A DNA stretch of 64,000 nt from Sphingomonas sp. (GTDB taxonomy: Bacteria; Pseudomonadota; Alphaproteobacteria; Sphingomonadales; Sphingomonadaceae): the NCBI GenBank assembly GCA_021732445.1, contig JAKFUZ010000001.1, positions 62,001 through 126,000 of the forward strand, read 5' to 3'. The position numbers and the translations under genes are program-made. Below are positions 60,912 through 64,000 of this stretch, one piece after another (positions within the stretch are counted from its first letter, which is position 1; every line of letters starts with the position of its first letter). The notes beneath the pieces were generated by a model. It saw only the letters and a list, made by a program, of their open reading frames with translations, had not been told where the DNA came from and did no database searches.

Positions 60912-63900
60912 ATGAAGATTTCGATTCGCCGCCAGTTGCTGCTGTCGACAATTGCGACGAGCGCGCTGTTTGGCGCGGCGCCTGTATGGGCGCAGGCCGC
61001 GCCAGCCGCTGCGCAGCAAGATCAGCAGGCGCCCGCAACGCAGGACGCTGAAGTGAGCAAGGAAGACGACGTGGTCGTCACCGGGACGCTGATCCGCAAT
61101 CCTAATCTTTCGTCGGCCAACCCCGTTACGGTGCTGGGGGAGGCTGAAATCCAGCTCCGCCAGTCAAACACCGCCGAAGATTTGCTGCGGCAAGTGCCGG
61201 GCGTGGTCCCGAGCATCGGCTCGGCGGTGAACAACGGCAATGGCGGCGGGTCGTTTGCCGATTTGCGGGGCCTTGGCACGAACCGTAACCTGGTGTTGAT
61301 CGACGGTGTGCGCCTGGCCCCTGCGGGCTTGGGCGGTGTGTTTGATCTCAACAACATTCCGGTCGCGCTGGTTCAGCGTGTTGAGTCGCTCACTGGCGGC
61401 GCGACGACGACATATGGCGCGGATGCGATTTCGGGCGTCATCAACTTCGTCACCAAGAAGGATTTTGAGGGTCTTGACCTCACCGTGTCCGAGCAGGTGA
61501 ACGGGCAAGGTGACGGTAATTATTATCGCGCCGACCTGACTTTGGGTGCCTCGTCGAGCGACGGCCGCGGCAACGCAGTGTTCTCGGTGGGGTATCAGGA
61601 GTCAAAGCCCGTCTTTCAGGGCGATCGGGACTTTTCGATCAACAACATCGATTCGAATAGCGGTGCGGCCGGGGGCTCGGGTACTACCGTGCCAACGCGC
61701 CTGGTTGGTTTGCGGGGCGGATCACGCCAGATCAACCCGGATACAGGTAATTTTGCCCCGACGGCAGCGTTTAATGCGTTCAACTTTAACCCCTTCAACA
61801 TTTTTCAAACGCCTTTCCGGCGCTATAATCTCTACGGCGCGGCGCATTATGAGCTGGACGATCATCTGAAGGTATATACGCGCGGTATTTTCTCAAAAAA
61901 TACCGTCCAGACGATCATCGCTCCGTCGGGTGCCTTTGCTGTTCCGATCCGTCTCCCGCTCAGCAACAGTTTCTTGCCGGCGCCGGCGCGCAACAGCATC
62001 TGCGCGCTTTATGCCGGGGACGGCATCGATCATAATCCAAACGCGGCGGGCGTGCAGGCAATCGATGTGGCTGGCTGCGCCGCCTTTGCGGCCGCTACGG
62101 GGCCTAATGATCCCAATTACCGCGAAATCAACGTCAACCTGTCGCGTCGCGCAGTGGAGGCCGGCCCGCGCACCAGCACCTTTACGACAACCTTTTTCGA
62201 TTATCGGTTGGGCCTGGGCGGTGACATTGGCTCGCACGTCAACTGGGACATCTGGGGGTCATATGGTCAGAGCGAAAATAGCTCGCTGACGGGCGGCTAC
62301 CTGCTCAACTCGCGGATTGCCCAGTCGGTGCTCACACAGGGTACGGGTGCAAGCGCAACCTGCCAGAATCCTGCCAATGGCTGCGTGCCTGCCAACTTCT
62401 TTGGCGCGGCCGGCACCATTACGCCGGCTCAGGTTGCCTTTCTGGTTGGCGATTCGATTGTGACGACGAACACCGCGCTGACGCAGGCTCGCGCGACGAT
62501 CAGTGGCGATGTTGGGTTCCATGTCCCGTTTGCCAATGATGCGATCAGCTTTGCCGTTGCGGGCGAATATCGCAAATATGACGCCCGGATTTTTTCCGAT
62601 ACGCTGGCGTCGTCCGGTGACCTTGGTGGCGCGGGCGGCGCGCAGCCCAACGTCAACGGCTCTTACGATGTGTATGAAGGTTTCGGTGAAATCTCCATTC
62701 CGCTGGTTCAAGACCGGCCATTCTTCAAAGATTTGACGGTCAATGGCGGCATCCGCTATTCGGCATATACGGTTAACGCCGCCAACACGCCGAAATACAA
62801 CCCCACAACATGGAGCTTTCGTGGCACCTGGGACGTGTTCAGCAAGTTGCGCGTGCGCGGCTCATATTCCCGCTCGGCCCGCGCGGCGAATATCGGCGAA
62901 CTGTTCTCGCCCCAAACCACCGGTTTGACGAACCTGAGCGCGACGGCTGATCTTTGCGCCAACCTGCTGGACAATGGCACGCGCATTCCGGGCCGGGCCA
63001 CACCGACGGGTGCGCTGCGCGATGTCTGTATTCTGCAGGGCGCGCCGGCCGGGCTGATCGGTCAGATTCCGGTTCCGGTGGCGGGTCAGGCTAACTCGAC
63101 AACGGGTGGCAACCCGAATTTGCAGCCCGAAATTTCGAACAGCTTCACGGCTGGCCTTGTGGTCACCAATCCTATCCCCGGCCTCACCCTGACCGTGGAT
63201 TATTTCAATATCGCTCTGCGGGGCGCGATTACCTCGCCTACGCCAGGTGACGTTATTGCGGCGTGCTTTAATAATGTGTCAGTGGCTAACCCGTTCTGCG
63301 GACGCAATTTCATCGGTCGCGATACCGTTACCGGTGGATTGTCCGGCGACACAAATACGGTGCCAGGCCTGTTTGGCGCGTTGTCGAACCTGGGCCGAAT
63401 AGCGACAGATGGTATTGATCTGCAGACTAATTACCGGCATGATCTGGGCTTTGGTAAGCTCAATCTGGATTTCCTTGGTACCTGGACTAATAAAAATACC
63501 TTCCAGGCTACCCCAACTTCGATAAATCGCAACTGCGTATCGTTTTACAGTGTAAACTGCGGGTCCATTCAACCTGCCTTCCAGTTTTCACAGCGTTCGA
63601 CGTTCAGTGTTGACAAGATCGACCTTTCGCTGCTGTGGCGGTACCTCAGCCCTGTCGATTATGAACGGATTGAGGCTGCTGCAAATGGAGCATTGTTCAG
63701 GGGCCCTGTGCCGTCGCTGGGAGGGCGCAACCTGAACTTCAACCACATCGGTGCTTATCATTACTTCGACTTTTCGGCACGTTTTGCCACAACGGAAAAA
63801 CTGACTTTCACACTTTCGGTTCAAAATCTGTTTGACCGTGCGCCGCCAATCGTTGGCAGCACGGCGGGCACCACCGCGTTCAACAGCGGTAATACCTATC

Positions 63901-63959
63901 CTTCGACGTACGACGCGCTGGGGCGCCGCTTCGCATTCACGGCGCGTCTGCGCTATTAA
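60912..63959 (+). CDS. TonB-dependent receptor
   Basis: The 1015-residue receptor has a signal peptide (residues 1-27, ending APVWAQA), DDVVVTGTLIRNPNLSSANPV at the TonB box and plug start, AEDLLRQVPGVVPSIG, FADLRGLGTNRNLVLIDGVRL, VQRVESLTGGATTTYGADAISGVINFVTKKDF, and a long barrel ending ALGRRFAFTARLRY with a C-terminal Tyr. Its style is the Oar-like/large sphingomonad receptor type. Cysteine pairs in the barrel (RNSICALYAGDG, CAAFAAATG, ADLCANLL, VCILQ, ACFNNV) suggest disulfide-bonded external loops. The substrate is unknown. It is not closely similar to the first receptor beyond family motifs. Confidence 0.94.
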   Translation: MKISIRRQLLLSTIATSALFGAAPVWAQAAPAAAQQDQQAPATQDAEVSKEDDVVVTGTLIRNPNLSSANPVTVLGEAEIQLRQSNTAEDLLRQVPGVVPSIGSAVNNGNGGGSFADLRGLGTNRNLVLIDGVRLAPAGLGGVFDLNNIPVALVQRVESLTGGATTTYGADAISGVINFVTKKDFEGLDLTVSEQVNGQGDGNYYRADLTLGASSSDGRGNAVFSVGYQESKPVFQGDRDFSINNIDSNSGAAGGSGTTVPTRLVGLRGGSRQINPDTGNFAPTAAFNAFNFNPFNIFQTPFRRYNLYGAAHYELDDHLKVYTRGIFSKNTVQTIIAPSGAFAVPIRLPLSNSFLPAPARNSICALYAGDGIDHNPNAAGVQAIDVAGCAAFAAATGPNDPNYREINVNLSRRAVEAGPRTSTFTTTFFDYRLGLGGDIGSHVNWDIWGSYGQSENSSLTGGYLLNSRIAQSVLTQGTGASATCQNPANGCVPANFFGAAGTITPAQVAFLVGDSIVTTNTALTQARATISGDVGFHVPFANDAISFAVAGEYRKYDARIFSDTLASSGDLGGAGGAQPNVNGSYDVYEGFGEISIPLVQDRPFFKDLTVNGGIRYSAYTVNAANTPKYNPTTWSFRGTWDVFSKLRVRGSYSRSARAANIGELFSPQTTGLTNLSATADLCANLLDNGTRIPGRATPTGALRDVCILQGAPAGLIGQIPVPVAGQANSTTGGNPNLQPEISNSFTAGLVVTNPIPGLTLTVDYFNIALRGAITSPTPGDVIAACFNNVSVANPFCGRNFIGRDTVTGGLSGDTNTVPGLFGALSNLGRIATDGIDLQTNYRHDLGFGKLNLDFLGTWTNKNTFQATPTSINRNCVSFYSVNCGSIQPAFQFSQRSTFSVDKIDLSLLWRYLSPVDYERIEAAANGALFRGPVPSLGGRNLNFNHIGAYHYFDFSARFATTEKLTFTLSVQNLFDRAPPIVGSTAGTTAFNSGNTYPSTYDALGRRFAFTARLRY

Positions 63960-63990
63960 GTGCCGTTTCGTTGATTGACTTGGAGGGGTT

Positions 63991-64000
63991 ATGCAATTTA
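63991..64000 (+). CDS. Start of a further gene, cut off by the window
   Basis: A GGAGGGG ribosome site 2 bp before the ATG is followed by ATG CAA TTT A, the first three codons of a gene running off the window. It is 31 bp after the receptor stop and probably in the same transcript. The product cannot be told. Confidence 0.5.

Noticed and set aside
1..64000. tRNA genes, riboswitches and CRISPR arrays
   Set aside because: Intergenic gaps were read on both strands; no cloverleaf, known riboswitch core or regularly spaced repeat was found.

Overview
This is a contiguous, GC-rich chromosomal segment with a strong G/C third-position bias. It most likely comes from an alphaproteobacterium of the order Sphingomonadales. 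The evidence is a CC_3452-family secreted protein, a single bifunctional Rsh with an RFKD motif, two large TonB-dependent receptors of sphingomonad style, a class I PHA synthase with phasin, and a direct-repeat GTTC-N7-GTTC LexA box of the alphaproteobacterial type. No tRNA, rRNA or CRISPR array was seen. Almost all of the window is core housekeeping DNA. The accessory parts are one IS5-family element, an orphan spanin-like gene pair and one decayed stretch.

Layout. 0-2.1 kb: PhnA-like protein, a tiny basic protein, a spanin-like overlapping gene pair behind a LexA box, and a DUF4197 protein. 2.2-9.7 kb: PEP carboxylase, an HNH nuclease, and a rightward run of gluQRS, a HIG1-type membrane protein, cobalamin adenosyltransferase and the ergothioneine pair egtB-egtD. 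9.7-17.3 kb: a coupled DUF2975/XRE pair, 3-hydroxyacyl-CoA dehydrogenase, a MerR-TipAS regulator, a nucleoside transporter, a queuosine-precursor transporter, argB, yggT, folD and marC. 17.3-21.4 kb: a lipid-linked sugar module (GT-C membrane protein, GtrA, SAM methyltransferase, GtrB-like GT2). 21.4-29 kb: a DUF885 protein, rsh, a CC_3452 protein, an HxlR regulator, a thioesterase, TauE/SafE and alaC.

29-37 kb: phaC and a phasin with a possible second internal start, then clpS, an SDR, a DsbA-like isomerase, murA and fhs, followed by about 0.5 kb of degenerate sequence. 37-47.6 kb: a cystathionine gamma-synthase-family enzyme; the tightly overlapped leftward operon lgt-midA-GNAT-pgeF; an acyl-CoA ligase; an orphan molybdopterin-binding dehydrogenase subunit coupled to hemH; and phaB. 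47.6-55.7 kb: a glycine-zipper protein, an esterase-like phytase-family protein, rpmB, tadA, a CNNM/CorC protein, purD and xseA sharing a CATG start, a DUF2093 protein and an M23 peptidase. 55.7-64 kb: an IS5/IS427-type element inserted into the second copy of a 34-bp repeat, then two TonB-dependent receptors flanking a small secreted protein, and the first codons of a further gene.

Functional themes. Polyhydroxybutyrate genes are scattered: phaC and phasin at 29-32 kb, phaB at 46.8 kb, and an hbd-type dehydrogenase at 10.6 kb; no phaA or phaR was seen. One-carbon metabolism is represented by folD and fhs, redox protection by ergothioneine synthesis, and tRNA queuosine by gluQRS and a precursor transporter. 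The most unusual signals are the LexA-box-preceded spanin-like pair with no phage around it, the dual-start phasin, the start and stop codons shared between opposing genes, and the IS inserted into a repeat whose flanking DNA supplies the transposase stop codon.
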